Shown one piece after another: positions 33,809 through 42,541 of a DNA stretch of 64,000 nucleotides; position 1 is the first letter of the stretch, and each line of letters starts with the position of its first letter. Below the pieces are notes generated by a model. It was not told where the DNA came from, did no database searches, and saw nothing but the letters and a program-made list of their open reading frames with translations. Position numbers and translations under genes: made by a program. The stretch comes from UBA5018 sp947463165 (GTDB taxonomy: Bacteria; Cyanobacteriota; Cyanobacteriia; PCC-6307; Cyanobiaceae), in NCBI GenBank assembly GCA_943371245.1, contig CALRTY020000002.1, positions 1 to 64,000 on the forward strand. Direction: 5' to 3'.

Positions 33809-35395
33809 CTACAGGGTCACCGGATTGGCTGTCTGGATGCCTTCGATGGCATGGATCGCGGTAAGCAGATCCGAGGGGATCGGATCGTCCACGCTCAATA
33901 CCATCACCGCATCGCCGCGCACGATGCGACGACCCACCTGCATCGAGGCGATATTGACGTTGTGCTGGCCCAACAGGGAGCCCAACTTACCGATGATGCC
34001 AGGCATGTCCCGGTGGCGGGTAAACAGCATGTGACGGCTTGGATTCACCGTCACCGGGAATTCATCGACACTGGTGATCCGTAGCTCGCCATCGGCAAAC
34101 ACCGCCCCGGTGACGGTGTGGTCGCCCTTGGCACTGCTGGAGCTGAGCTGCAGGGAACCGCCGGCGAAATCCCGGGCCGACTCGTCCTTCACCTCCAGCA
34201 CATGAATGCCCCGCTCCTTGGCCTCCAGGGTGGCGTTCACATAGTTGATGCTGTCGCCCAGGGCTGTGGAGAGCATGCCTTTGAGCGCCGCCACCACCAG
34301 GGGCTGGGCCGGATGGGAGGCGAACTCACCCTGCAGCCGCACCTGCAGCTGGGTGATCGCGCCGCCGGTCAGTTGACTGATCAGCTGCCCCAGGGTTTCC
34401 GCCAATTGCAGATGGGGCTTGAGCTGCTCCAACACATCGGGGGTGAGGCCCGGGATGTTTACGGCGCTGCGGGCCGGCAGGCCCAGCAGCACGTCGCGAA
34501 TCTGCTCAGCCACGTCGATGGCCACGTTTTCCTGGGCCTCTGCGGTACTGGCGCCCAGGTGGGGGGTGAGCACCAGCCGCTCCTTCACGGCCCGCAGCGG
34601 TGAATCGGCCGCCAGGGGCTCTTTGGCAAACACGTCGAGGGCGGCGCCGGCGATCACGCCCGTCTCCACCGCCTCCGCCAGGGCTGCCTCATCGACGATG
34701 CCACCGCGGGCGCAGTTCACCAGCCTTGCGCTGGGTTTCATCGTTCGGAGAAGCTCTGCATTGACCAGGTTCTCGGTTTCCGGGGTGCGAGGCAGGTGCA
34801 GGGTGACGTAGTCGGCCTGGGCGAACAGCTCGGCCAGGCTGAGCAGATTCACCTGCAATTGCTGAGCCCGCTCCGCCGAGATGAACGGGTCGTAGGCCAG
34901 CAACTCCATGCCCATGGCCTTGGCCACCCGGGCCACATGGGAGCCGATTTTGCCCAGCCCCACCACGCCCAACTTCTTTTTATAGAGCTCATTGCCCACA
35001 TAGGTTTTGCGATCCCAGCCACCGGCCATGGTGCTGGCATGGGCGTGGGCCACATGCCGCGACAGCGACAGCATCAGGGCCAGGGCGTGCTCGGCGGCGG
35101 CGATCGTGTTGCCCTCGGGGGAGTTCACCACCAGCACCCCGCGCTTGGTGGCGGCGGGCACATCGACGTTGTCTACCCCTACACCGGCCCGGCCGATGAT
35201 GCGCAGCTTCTTGGCGGCCTCGATCATCGAGGCGGTAACGGTGGTGCCAGAGCGAATCATCAAGGCGTCGTAGTCGCCGATGATCGCTTCCAGCTCCTGG
35301 GGCGAGAGGCCCGTGTTGACATCCACCTGGGCCACCTGGGACAGGATGTCGATCCCCGCCTGATCGATGGGATCGGAGACCAGTACCTTTGTCAT
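33809..35395 (-). CDS. serA: D-3-phosphoglycerate dehydrogenase
   Basis: 528 residues from ATG 35395 (MTKVLVSDPIDQAGIDILSQ); 25 further codons upstream look spurious. Substrate and NAD domains: GRAGVGVDNVDVPAATKRG, VVGLGKIGSHVARVAKAMG, NCARGGIVDEAALAEA and the catalytic His in LTPHLGASTAEAQ. The long form has an intervening domain and a C-terminal ACT domain (MPGIIGKLGSLLGQHNVNIA), the site of serine feedback in related enzymes. First step of phosphorylated serine synthesis. Confidence 0.97.
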   Translation of the reverse strand: MTKVLVSDPIDQAGIDILSQVAQVDVNTGLSPQELEAIIGDYDALMIRSGTTVTASMIEAAKKLRIIGRAGVGVDNVDVPAATKRGVLVVNSPEGNTIAAAEHALALMLSLSRHVAHAHASTMAGGWDRKTYVGNELYKKKLGVVGLGKIGSHVARVAKAMGMELLAYDPFISAERAQQLQVNLLSLAELFAQADYVTLHLPRTPETENLVNAELLRTMKPSARLVNCARGGIVDEAALAEAVETGVIAGAALDVFAKEPLAADSPLRAVKERLVLTPHLGASTAEAQENVAIDVAEQIRDVLLGLPARSAVNIPGLTPDVLEQLKPHLQLAETLGQLISQLTGGAITQLQVRLQGEFASHPAQPLVVAALKGMLSTALGDSINYVNATLEAKERGIHVLEVKDESARDFAGGSLQLSSSSAKGDHTVTGAVFADGELRITSVDEFPVTVNPSRHMLFTRHRDMPGIIGKLGSLLGQHNVNIASMQVGRRIVRGDAVMVLSVDDPIPSDLLTAIHAIEGIQTANPVTL

Positions 35396-35565
35396 GCCCG
35401 GCGGGGAGTTCAGAGAGCCGGAGGTGCAGTGTAGAGAGCCGCTGCCGCCAGCCCCGCCTCTGCTGATCACTCCACTGCCCTGGCCACCTGCCCTTTGGGG
35501 GGCCTGTCTGGGCGCCAGAATGAAATCGATTTGAACAGTCCGCCCTGCGGCGGAGGGGGAAGCGG

Positions 35566-36069
35566 TTGGCCACGCGGGTGGTGTTGGTAATCGACCGACA
35601 CGAGCGTCTGAAGCTGCTACGGGAAAAGCTGGCGGCCCAGCAACCGCCCCTGGCGTTGCTCACCGCCATCGGCGAGGGGGAGATGCCGATCAATGAGGTG
35701 GTTCAACTCAACCCCGCCGCCGCCCGTCGCCAGCGCCAAAAGAATTTGGTGCGCTGGTTGTTGCCATTTGGCTTTATGGCGGGCCTCACCTTCACCTACA
35801 TGACCGATCTGGACACCTTCGCCTTCTTTGGCGCCTGGAGTCAGCACCTGATCGGCGCCCTGCTGGGCCTTGGCTCCGGCTGGATGGGCAGTTACGCGGC
35901 GGCGGCCTCGGTGCGCTCAGAAGCGGACGACCGCATCCGCAGCCTGCGCAATCGCCTGGAGGAGGGCAACTGGCTGCTGCTGGTGGAGACGGCCAACGGC
36001 GTGGAGATGCCCTGGACCACCCTGCAACAGGCACGCCCCAAGGCGGTGGTGCGCCTGGCGGATAGCTGA
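35566..36069 (+). CDS. Membrane protein of unknown function
   Basis: 167 residues from TTG, with GGAGGGGGAAG about 3-12 bases upstream as a possible ribosome-binding site. A soluble N-terminus with VVLVIDRHERLKLLREKLAA is followed by two hydrophobic segments (near residues 65-85 and 87-113) and a C-terminal polar part (SLRNRLEEGNWLLLVETANGVEMPW). One base separates its stop from the PSII S4-domain gene, so the two probably act together or are at least co-expressed. The N-terminal part recalls stress-type alpha/beta domains only vaguely. Confidence 0.7.
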   Translation: MATRVVLVIDRHERLKLLREKLAAQQPPLALLTAIGEGEMPINEVVQLNPAAARRQRQKNLVRWLLPFGFMAGLTFTYMTDLDTFAFFGAWSQHLIGALLGLGSGWMGSYAAAASVRSEADDRIRSLRNRLEEGNWLLLVETANGVEMPWTTLQQARPKAVVRLADS

Positions 36070-36070
36070 G

Positions 36071-36904
36071 ATGCTGCCCCGCCCTGAGCTGCTGCGGGGC
36101 TCGCGCCAACCCCAGCTGCTCGAACCCCTGATCGCCTCTGCTGAAACGGTGCTGCGCACCTGGCAGCCCCAATGGACGCCCTTCCTGGGGGGCGCCCTGC
36201 GGGAGGAGGCGGAGGCCTGCCTGGGTCAGCTCAGCGAACTGACGCTGCACAGCGATGGCGGCTACCCCGGAGCCGAGCGGCGGCGACTGCTGCTCCAGCG
36301 CCGGGAATCCAGCCAGGAGCCCTCCCAACTGGCGGGTGAACTGGCCGGAGAATTTGCCGGAGAACCGGCAGGAAAACTGGCTGGCGAGCTCACTGGCTTG
36401 GAGATCAGCGGCAATTTTCTGTTCGATCCAGCCGAGGGCGACGATCTGCGCCAGGCCCTCTGGGCGGCCGGCGCCGCAGCGGGAGACCTCGGGGATGTGT
36501 GGAGACTGGGGGATCGCGGCGGCCAGGCGATCGTCACCAGCGACCTGGCCCAAAGGCTGCATGGCTGCCAAACCAATGTGCGCAGCGTCGAGGTGCGCCT
36601 GGAGGCCCGCCCCCTGGCGGATCTGCAATTGCCGGCGGTTCGCAACCCAAAACGGCTAAACACTGTGGAGGCCTCGCTGCGGCTGGATGCCGTCGCTTCG
36701 GCGGGCTTTGGTTTGTCGCGCGCTCGGATGGCCGAGCTGATCCGCCAGGGGGAGGTGCGCATCAACTGGCGCTCGGTGAGCAGCCCCAGTAAGGAATTGG
36801 CGGTGGGAGATCGCGTGCAGCTGGCCGGCCGCGGCGAATTGGAACTGGAGCAAATGGCCCTTACCAAGCGCGATCGCTGGCGGCTCACCCTGTTAAGGCG
36901 CTGA
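36071..36904 (+). CDS. Photosystem II S4-domain protein
   Basis: 277 residues. The C-terminal S4 RNA-binding domain is clear (GLSRARMAELIRQGEVRINWRSVSSPSKELAVGDRVQL); the N-terminal half matches the cyanobacterial family usually called PSII S4-domain protein, found in plants and cyanobacteria. Residues about 87-110 are an inserted Leu-Ala-Gly-Glu repeat from a 12-bp array (36329-36400). The stop codon lies in an 18-bp unit that is repeated once downstream. Start ATG is one base after the upstream stop. Confidence 0.88.
   Translation: MLPRPELLRGSRQPQLLEPLIASAETVLRTWQPQWTPFLGGALREEAEACLGQLSELTLHSDGGYPGAERRRLLLQRRESSQEPSQLAGELAGEFAGEPAGKLAGELTGLEISGNFLFDPAEGDDLRQALWAAGAAAGDLGDVWRLGDRGGQAIVTSDLAQRLHGCQTNVRSVEVRLEARPLADLQLPAVRNPKRLNTVEASLRLDAVASAGFGLSRARMAELIRQGEVRINWRSVSSPSKELAVGDRVQLAGRGELELEQMALTKRDRWRLTLLRR
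36329..36400. repeat. 12-bp tandem array inside the PSII S4-domain gene, 6 units
   Basis: Units such as ctggcgggtgaa, ctggccggagaa and tttgccggagaa at exact 12-bp spacing, each coding Leu/Phe-Ala-Gly-Glu. Confidence 0.85.
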
Positions 36905-36928
36905 ACTGGGTTAAGGCGTTGAGCTGGG
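36893..36928. repeat. 18-bp direct repeat containing the stop codon of the PSII S4 gene
   Basis: ttaaggcgctgaactggg (36893) contains the TGA stop at 36902-36904; the next 18 bp, ttaaggcgttgagctggg, match it at 16 of 18 positions. Confidence 0.88.
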
Positions 36929-37123
36929 CCCCTGAGCCTGCCTCTCTTGGCTAGCGGCTGGGTGCGGGGGCTGGAGCGCCGGCTGGCCAGCTGCCGGCTG
37001 GTTTCAGGGGGGCGCTGGGTAGCTGGCGAGGCGCCGGCTGGCAAGGCGTCGGTTGCTTTCCGAGGGGCGCGGGGTAGTTGGCGAGGCGCCGGGTGGCGGC
37101 CGGCTGCTAGGTTCCTGGGGCTT
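36929..37123. repeat. GC-rich direct repeats upstream of tRNA-Val
   Basis: A phrase of about 33 bp around gggtagctggcgaggcgcc (near 37015) recurs near 37071 as gggtagttggcgaggcgcc, with shorter gccggctgg copies between. No gene seen here; the tRNA promoter must lie within it. Confidence 0.65.
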
Positions 37124-37195
37124 GGGCGATTAGCTCAGAGGTAGAGCACTACCTTGACACGGTAGGAGTCACTGGTTCGATTCCAGTATCGCCCA
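37124..37195 (+). tRNA. tRNA-Val (anticodon GAC)
   Basis: A 72-base cloverleaf. Acceptor arm gggcgat pairs with atcgccc, followed by discriminator A; the CCA is not encoded. D-arm tagctcagaggtagagc, anticodon arm ctacc-TTGACAC-ggtag with anticodon GAC, and T-arm with gttcgattc are all present. It reads GUC and GUU valine codons. It is the only tRNA gene found in the window. Confidence 0.95.
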
Positions 37196-37216
37196 CTCCT
37201 TTATTTTTAAGTTCTG

Positions 37217-38662
37217 TTGACTCCGGCGCAAGCTAACGCCTCTTTTCTTGGCGGCTCGCCCAAAGCATCAGTCCGCACAGCGGTAGTGGGCCTGGCTCGT
37301 TCGGGCATGGGTGTGGCCCGGTTGCTGCGTTTCTTGGGCCAGGAGGTATGCCTGCTCGAAAGCCAGGCTGGCCCCCAGCAGCAGAGCCAGGCGGAGATGC
37401 TGCGCTCTGAGGGCATCCAGGTGCAGCTGGGGGTGCCCCTGGAGCTAGCCGCCCTTGAGGCCCTGGGCCCCTGGGACGCTGTGGTGGTCAGCCCTGGCAT
37501 TCCCTGGGACCATCCCACCCTGGTGGCCCTGCGCCAGCGAGGCGTGGCCGTGCAGGGGGATTTGCTGCCCGCCTGGCAAGCCAGCTCCTCGGTGCCCTGG
37601 ATCGGTATCACCGGCACCAATGGCAAGACCACCGTCACCCACCTGGTCAGCCACCTGCTGAGCCATGCCGGTCTGCGGGCGCCGATGGGCGGCAACGTCG
37701 GCATCTCCGCCGCCGAGCTGGTGCTGCGGCAATGCCTGCAAGCCCCGGAACCGGCCGATTGGCTGGTGATGGAGATGAGCAGTTATCAAATCGAGGCAGC
37801 CGACTCGATCGGGCCGCGCATCGGCATCTGGACCACCCTCACCCCCGATCACCTGGAGCGCCACGGCACCCTGGCGGCCTATCGAGCGATTAAGCGGGGC
37901 CTGCTGGAGCGCAGCCAACTGCGCATCCTCAACGCCGACGATCCCGACCTGCTGGCCCATGCCAGCGGTTGGCGGCAGCCGGTGCAGTGGATCACCGCCG
38001 GGCCGCGGCGGGCCCTGCCGGCGACGATCACGCCGCTGCTGTCGATCTCGGATGGTCGGGTGTGGCAGCAGCGGGCCGACCAGCCCGAACCTGTGGATTT
38101 GATGGCGGCCGATTGCCTGGCCATGCCCGGGGACCACAACCTTCAAAATATGTTGCTGGCCGCCGCAGCTGGCCTGGAGGCCGGCCTGAGCGGCGCCCAG
38201 ATCGAGGCGGCTTGCCGCTGCTTTGCGGGCGTGCCCCATCGCCTGGAGCTGATCCGCCAAAGGGAAGGCATCAACTGGTTCAACGACAGCAAGGCCACCA
38301 ACTACGACGCCGCGGCCGTGGCCCTCAAGGCCCTGGCGGGGCCCCTGGTGGTGCTCGCCGGCGGCCAGGCCAAATTGGGCGACGGCGGCCCCTGGGTGCA
38401 GGCCCTCAGCGGCCAAGCCGCAGCAGTTTTGGTTTATGGAGCGGCCCGGCAGGCCTTCAGCGAATTGCTGAGTAAAGGCGGCTATCCAGGCCTGGTGCAG
38501 GGCTGTGACGGCCTCGACCAGGCGGTGCCCTTGGCAGCCCGGCTGGCCAGCGACCTGGGCTGCCGGGCCGTACTGCTCTCACCTGCCTGTGCCAGCTTCG
38601 ATCAATACACCGATTTCGAGCAGCGGGGAGACCACTTTCGCCAGCTGGTGAGCGATCTTTGA
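37217..38662 (+). CDS. murD: UDP-N-acetylmuramoyl-L-alanine:D-glutamate ligase
   Basis: 481 residues from TTG 21 bp after the tRNA. The N-terminal Rossmann part is AVVGLARSGMGVARLLRFLG; the ATP loop is IGITGTNGKTTVTHLVSHLL; MGGNVGISA, TPDHLERHGTLAAY and the Lys/Asn motif WFNDSKATNYDAA follow. It adds D-glutamate to the peptidoglycan precursor in the cytoplasm. The start is uncertain since no ATG precedes the first strand. The C-terminal ligase domain is complete. Confidence 0.95.
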   Translation: MTPAQANASFLGGSPKASVRTAVVGLARSGMGVARLLRFLGQEVCLLESQAGPQQQSQAEMLRSEGIQVQLGVPLELAALEALGPWDAVVVSPGIPWDHPTLVALRQRGVAVQGDLLPAWQASSSVPWIGITGTNGKTTVTHLVSHLLSHAGLRAPMGGNVGISAAELVLRQCLQAPEPADWLVMEMSSYQIEAADSIGPRIGIWTTLTPDHLERHGTLAAYRAIKRGLLERSQLRILNADDPDLLAHASGWRQPVQWITAGPRRALPATITPLLSISDGRVWQQRADQPEPVDLMAADCLAMPGDHNLQNMLLAAAAGLEAGLSGAQIEAACRCFAGVPHRLELIRQREGINWFNDSKATNYDAAAVALKALAGPLVVLAGGQAKLGDGGPWVQALSGQAAAVLVYGAARQAFSELLSKGGYPGLVQGCDGLDQAVPLAARLASDLGCRAVLLSPACASFDQYTDFEQRGDHFRQLVSDL

Positions 38663-38705
38663 TTTGGCCAGCTGGCGTTGGAACTCTGATCAGGATCGTC
38701 CAGAA

Positions 38706-39350
38706 TCAGGATTGCTCGGCGCTGAGCTCCAGGTAGGCAGCGGCGCCAATGCATACCGCCAGCGGGGTGGTGGCGAACAGACCGACGCCGCAGGCCAGCA
38801 GGCCCACTAGGCCGATGCCGCCGATCACCAGCAGCAAGGCGGCTATGTCAAACCAGCGGGCGGTTACAAGAGCTCTCGAGATGGCCATGGCATCCAGGAA
38901 TGCGACGCGGCGATCAACCAGCACATAGGCGCCAAGCCAGTAGGCGACGGCCAGGTAGATGCCAGGGATCCCGAAGGCAAGCAGACCAAATAGGATCGCC
39001 ACCAGGGCGAAAACTTGGAAGCCCAGCAGATTAAAGATTTCGGCGGAAACGCCAAACAGGTCGCCAAATTTAAATGTTTGGCCCTTGGCGGCCAGCAGTC
39101 CGCCGTGCAGCAGGGCAACGTGACCCAGCAGATGCGCCACCACCTGCAGCATTAACAAGAGCAGGTAGGGCACCAAGAGCCAGAGGGAGCCTGTGGCAGC
39201 CCCAGCCTCAATGATGCGGCCCGACACCAGCGAGGCCAAGCAGCTGATCAAGCCAATTACCAGGGCGTAGACGAGCGCAAAGCCCACCAAAACCCAGGCA
39301 TTGCGGGCAAAGCCTCGCCAGCCCTGCCGGATGATCGCGCCGTAGTGCAT
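38706..39350 (-). CDS. Polytopic membrane protein of unknown function
   Basis: 214 residues with about five to six hydrophobic segments (near 18-40, 52-78, 108-135, 165-190, 190-208). The N-terminus MHYGAIIRQGWRGFARNAW is amphipathic. The protein resembles, in layout only, other small bacterial membrane proteins with internal Gly-rich repeats; a similar protein is encoded at 40375. Function unknown. Confidence 0.75.
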   Translation of the reverse strand: MHYGAIIRQGWRGFARNAWVLVGFALVYALVIGLISCLASLVSGRIIEAGAATGSLWLLVPYLLLLMLQVVAHLLGHVALLHGGLLAAKGQTFKFGDLFGVSAEIFNLLGFQVFALVAILFGLLAFGIPGIYLAVAYWLGAYVLVDRRVAFLDAMAISRALVTARWFDIAALLLVIGGIGLVGLLACGVGLFATTPLAVCIGAAAYLELSAEQS

Positions 39351-39486
39351 GGTGAGCTCAGCTTCAATAGCTAGAGCTTAGTCTCGGATTTCCGCAGAAG
39401 ACCGTCAACGGCAAACGGGGTGATCTGAAATACAATTTCGCCCCGGGGCACTGCCGACTAGCCCTGAATCCAGTTACAGGCAATTC

Positions 39487-39770
39487 ATTGGCCCCTAAAC
39501 CATGGGCCCCTAAACCATGGGCCCCTAAACCATTGGCCCTAAACCATTGGCCCTAAACCATATGGTTCCCTAAACCATGGGGCCGCAATTCATTCACCTC
39601 TAGTCCATCTACCTGCATCCATCGACCCATCCTCATCCCTGGGCTCCTAACTAGTGGGCCCTCAACCCACAGCCTCAACCCACAGCCATAAAACAACCAC
39701 CTAAAGCAAATGCCTAAAGCAACTGCCTAAAGCAACTGCCTAAAGCAAATGCTTTAAAGCAACAGCCTTA
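39487..39770. repeat. Two tandem arrays (14-15 bp, then 13 bp)
   Basis: First part (39487 to about 39600): units such as attggcccctaaacc and atgggcccctaaacc (15 bp) and attggccctaaacc (14 bp), the freshest array of the window. Second part (39700-39764): cctaaagcaactg and cctaaagcaaatg at 13 bp. Between them lie more decayed CATCC/ACCC repeats. The gap 39351-39820 holds no gene and separates two divergently transcribed genes. Confidence 0.88.
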
Positions 39771-39820
39771 GAGCAGCAGCTTCAATGCCATCAGCCCCCG
39801 GCCTCAGCTAGCCAGTAAAA

Positions 39821-40378
39821 ATGGAACCCCATCAACAAGACAATCCCAGCACCGATCCGGCGATCAATAAAACTGCTGATTCGCCTGTTAATACTGACGC
39901 AAATTTATCCGGTGATGCCGTGAACTACTGGTTGATGAAAAGCGAGCCAGATACCTATGGAATCGATGACTTGGCGAGGGAAGTCACCACTCTTTGGGAT
40001 GGCATTCGCAACTATCAAGCCCGAAACTTTATGCGTTCAATGCAGCCTGGAGATAGGGCATTTTTCTATCATTCTAACGTTAAGCCGCCGGGTATCGTAG
40101 GGCTGATGGAGGTAGTTGAAACCGCTCTCGTGGATCCGAGTCAGTTCGATGCCCAATCGCCTTATTTCGATCCGGCAGCCAATCAAGAAAAGCCCCGTTG
40201 GGACTGCGCCAGGCTGCGTTACCTGCGCCACTTTCCCAAACTTCTTAGTCTTGACCTGCTCAAGGAGCAGTTTTCCGCCGAGCAGCTGGGGGTGGTGAAG
40301 CGGGGCAACCGGCTCTCGATCCTGCCGGTGCCCCCAGACACCGCCCAGCGGCTGCTCATCCTGCTGGAGCAGGGGTGA
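39821..40378 (+). CDS. EVE-domain protein
   Basis: 185 residues. After a 35-residue variable start the EVE fold begins: NYWLMKSEPDTYGIDDL, TLWDGIRNYQARNFMRSMQPGDRAFFYHSN, PGIVGLMEVVETALVDPSQFD and WDCARLRYLRHFPKLLSL. EVE domains are thought to bind modified bases in RNA or DNA; the family includes the human THYN1 type. The stop overlaps the GTG of the next gene. The N-terminal part may be shorter, since MKSEP is where homologues normally start. Confidence 0.9.
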   Translation: MEPHQQDNPSTDPAINKTADSPVNTDANLSGDAVNYWLMKSEPDTYGIDDLAREVTTLWDGIRNYQARNFMRSMQPGDRAFFYHSNVKPPGIVGLMEVVETALVDPSQFDAQSPYFDPAANQEKPRWDCARLRYLRHFPKLLSLDLLKEQFSAEQLGVVKRGNRLSILPVPPDTAQRLLILLEQG

Positions 40379-41139
40379 AACCAGTTGCTCCAAGCGACGC
40401 CAAGCCAATTGCCATCCGGCAAGCGGTGGATGCGGGCTGGCATGCCTATCGGCGCCATCCGCTGCTGTTCAGCGGCTTCAGCCTGCTCAGCGGTGGCCTG
40501 AACCTGTTGGCCCAGGTGGCCTTCCGCTGGTGCTGGGCTGGGGCCTTCAGTGCCGCTGGGGATGCTCAACCCCTGGCGATGCTGGCCGCTGGCTTGGCCC
40601 TGGCCAGCTACGCCTTAACCGGCCTGTGGCTGCTGGTGGGCCTGCTGCGCGGTGCGGAGCAAACCATCGGCGGAGACACCCCCAGGGCCGCCACTTTGCT
40701 GCGCCCAGACTGGCCTGCCATGGTGAGGGCCAGCGGCACTTTCGCCCTGCTGGCGGTGGCCCTCTGGGGGGTGCGGGAACTGGCCGATGCCACCGCCAGC
40801 CTGCTGGTGTTGATCCAACCGCCGCTGGCCTCGCTGCCCCTGGTGGCCCGACTGGCGGTGCTGCTGTATCTGGCCGCCGATCAGCTGCTCTGTCTGCCGA
40901 TCGCTGTGCTAGGCAGAGCCTCGCCGCTGCGGGCGGTGCAGAGCGGCCGCGCCGCCATCGATCCCCACTGGCTCCAGGCCCTGGGCCTGGCCCTGGTGGT
41001 GGGTCTGATCCTGCTGGCGGGAGTGCTGCTGTTGCTGCTGGGCTTGGTGGTGGCGCTGCCAGTGGCCCTCTGTATCCTCACCGCCGCCTACCGACAACTG
41101 TTTGGCCTGCCAGAGCGAAGCGAGCCGCCGGGCCGCTAG
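40375..41139 (+). CDS. Polytopic membrane protein of unknown function
   Basis: 254 residues from GTG 40375, overlapping the EVE gene's stop by four bases (coupled). About five hydrophobic segments (near 30-55, 68-90, 118-135, 150-175, 200-240). An N-terminal amphipathic part RQAVDAGWHAYRRHPLLF resembles the start of the membrane protein at 38706 (RQGWRGFARNAW), so the two may be distant relatives flanking the EVE gene. Confidence 0.75.
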   Translation: MKPVAPSDAKPIAIRQAVDAGWHAYRRHPLLFSGFSLLSGGLNLLAQVAFRWCWAGAFSAAGDAQPLAMLAAGLALASYALTGLWLLVGLLRGAEQTIGGDTPRAATLLRPDWPAMVRASGTFALLAVALWGVRELADATASLLVLIQPPLASLPLVARLAVLLYLAADQLLCLPIAVLGRASPLRAVQSGRAAIDPHWLQALGLALVVGLILLAGVLLLLLGLVVALPVALCILTAAYRQLFGLPERSEPPGR

Positions 41140-41143
41140 CCCC

Positions 41144-41380
41144 TCAACCGGCCCTGAAGCCAGGCTGATTGGGGAACATGTTGCGCAGATAGCAGCGGGT
41201 GAGGGCGCGACTAGTAGCTCCGTTCTGAACCAAGAAGCCGGCCAGGGCAGCCTGCACCAATCGGTATTGATCCCAGTTGGGATGGCTATCGATGAACAAG
41301 CGCATCGAGGCCAGCAGTGGAGCCGGCACCTCCGCCCGCAAACTCACCATCGCCTGCGATTCCCGAAGGCTGTCATCCAT
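41144..41380 (-). CDS. DUF2811-like small protein
   Basis: 78 residues. The part VSLRAEVPAPLLASMRLFIDSHPNWDQYRLVQAALAGFLVQNG followed by RCYLRNMFP is, as far as I recall, the cyanobacterial DUF2811 pattern. Function unknown; probably a small soluble helical protein. It converges with the membrane-protein gene 4 bp away. Confidence 0.72.
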   Translation of the reverse strand: MDDSLRESQAMVSLRAEVPAPLLASMRLFIDSHPNWDQYRLVQAALAGFLVQNGATSRALTRCYLRNMFPNQPGFRAG

Positions 41381-41806
41381 GCATTTGCACCGATCCGCTG
41401 ACCCAGTTCCCCACAGCTGCCGGCGGCTGTCAAATGGGGCAGGAGCGACAGCCTCTCAACCTGTCTCGCCATGAGACAAGCCGCCGCTCCAGGCTTGAGC
41501 TGGCCGCGGCCCCAAAGCATCTCAGCCAGCCAAGCCAAGGGGCGGCAGCTGTCAAGGGGATTGAGCAGAGCACCGAGTTTCTCCCCAATATCCAATGCCG
41601 GGCAGGGGCCGGGCGCCGCCATGCTGGGGAAAACAGGTGGAAATTGCCTGGACTGCGGCAATCCGGCGGCGGAAAGAGCTGGCCATCAAAAGAGCTGATC
41701 TGCCGCAGATTGATGGCGTGTCTCATCTAGAGCCCAGCTTTGCCCAGGCCATCGCCAACCATTCGCCCAGCCGCAAGCCATTCGCGCAACCGCAAAAAGG
41801 GCCGGC
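41381..41806. other. Gap without a supported gene
   Basis: Several short frames cross this stretch on both strands, none with recognisable motifs or a consistent composition. No clear tandem array either. It could be eroded coding DNA. Confidence 0.4.
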
Positions 41807-42187
41807 TCAGGGCAGGGCCAAATCGGCCAGGGCAGCGGTAATCGCCGGGCTGGCCTGGCAACTCCAGCCGGCCTCCACCGAGCGAGTGCCAGGAGCTGGG
41901 CTGAGCACAAAGCGCAGACACCAACAGTTTGGTTGGCCCTCCAGCTCCATCCAGAGGCTGCCAGGTGCGAGATCCCTTTCCAGTTCCAAGCCGATCTGCT
42001 CTTCTGGCATCAGCTGATCCGCCAGGGAGGCCAGCTGCCGCTGCAATCCAGAGGCAAGTTGCTGAAAGGCCCTGGCCTCGCTAACCGTTAGCTCAAAAGC
42101 CCAGCCAGCCCCACCCACCAGCACACAAAAGGGCCCACGACTGGGATCGACCATCAAGCGCCAATCCTCACCCTCTAAAACCTGCAC
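41807..42187 (-). CDS. DUF1818 family protein
   Basis: 126 residues from GTG. The pattern EGEDWRLMVDPSRGPFCVLVGGAGWAFELTVSEARAF, LADQLMPEEQIGLELERDL and LWMELEGQPNCWCLRFVL fits the DUF1818 family of cyanobacteria. Function unknown. It lies just downstream of rpoZ on the same strand (32 bp) and is probably co-transcribed with it. Confidence 0.8.
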   Translation of the reverse strand: MQVLEGEDWRLMVDPSRGPFCVLVGGAGWAFELTVSEARAFQQLASGLQRQLASLADQLMPEEQIGLELERDLAPGSLWMELEGQPNCWCLRFVLSPAPGTRSVEAGWSCQASPAITAALADLALP

Positions 42188-42219
42188 AACGGGCCGATGC
42201 TTAGGGCTTGAGCCCAGTG

Positions 42220-42450
42220 CTAGCCGGGCAGCACGCTGGGTTGGTCCTGTTCGTCGGAGAGCTCGATGATCGCCCGCTGCACTGGCTTGACCATCGCTTC
42301 ATCCATGAGGCCGTCGAAGTCGTCAAAACGGCGCTGTTTGGCGCGAAAGGCAATGCGTACGGTGGTGAGATAGCGATTGCTGGAGTAACGAATCAAGCTC
42401 TCTGCTCGCTGGGCAAGTTCCTTGGAGCTCAGCTGCACACCGCTCTGCAT
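42220..42450 (-). CDS. rpoZ: DNA-directed RNA polymerase omega subunit
   Basis: 76 residues. Typical omega stretches: LAQRAESLIRYSSNRYLTTVRIAFRAKQRRFDDFD, then the cyanobacterial C-terminal PVQRAIIELSDEQDQP. It supports assembly of the beta' subunit. It is divergent from the Hsp70-like gene. Confidence 0.92.
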   Translation of the reverse strand: MQSGVQLSSKELAQRAESLIRYSSNRYLTTVRIAFRAKQRRFDDFDGLMDEAMVKPVQRAIIELSDEQDQPSVLPG

Positions 42451-42541
42451 GGAAGACCCATCAATTTAGGAAGCTTAGGTCAGGGCAGTGGCCAGCATCC
42501 AGCAGCTGCTGCGGGCCCGGCAGACCAGCTAGAAGGGCAGC

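Noticed and set aside
41381..41806. Several overlapping short ORFs
   Set aside because: No frame has consistent composition, motifs or a good start; reported only as a gap.
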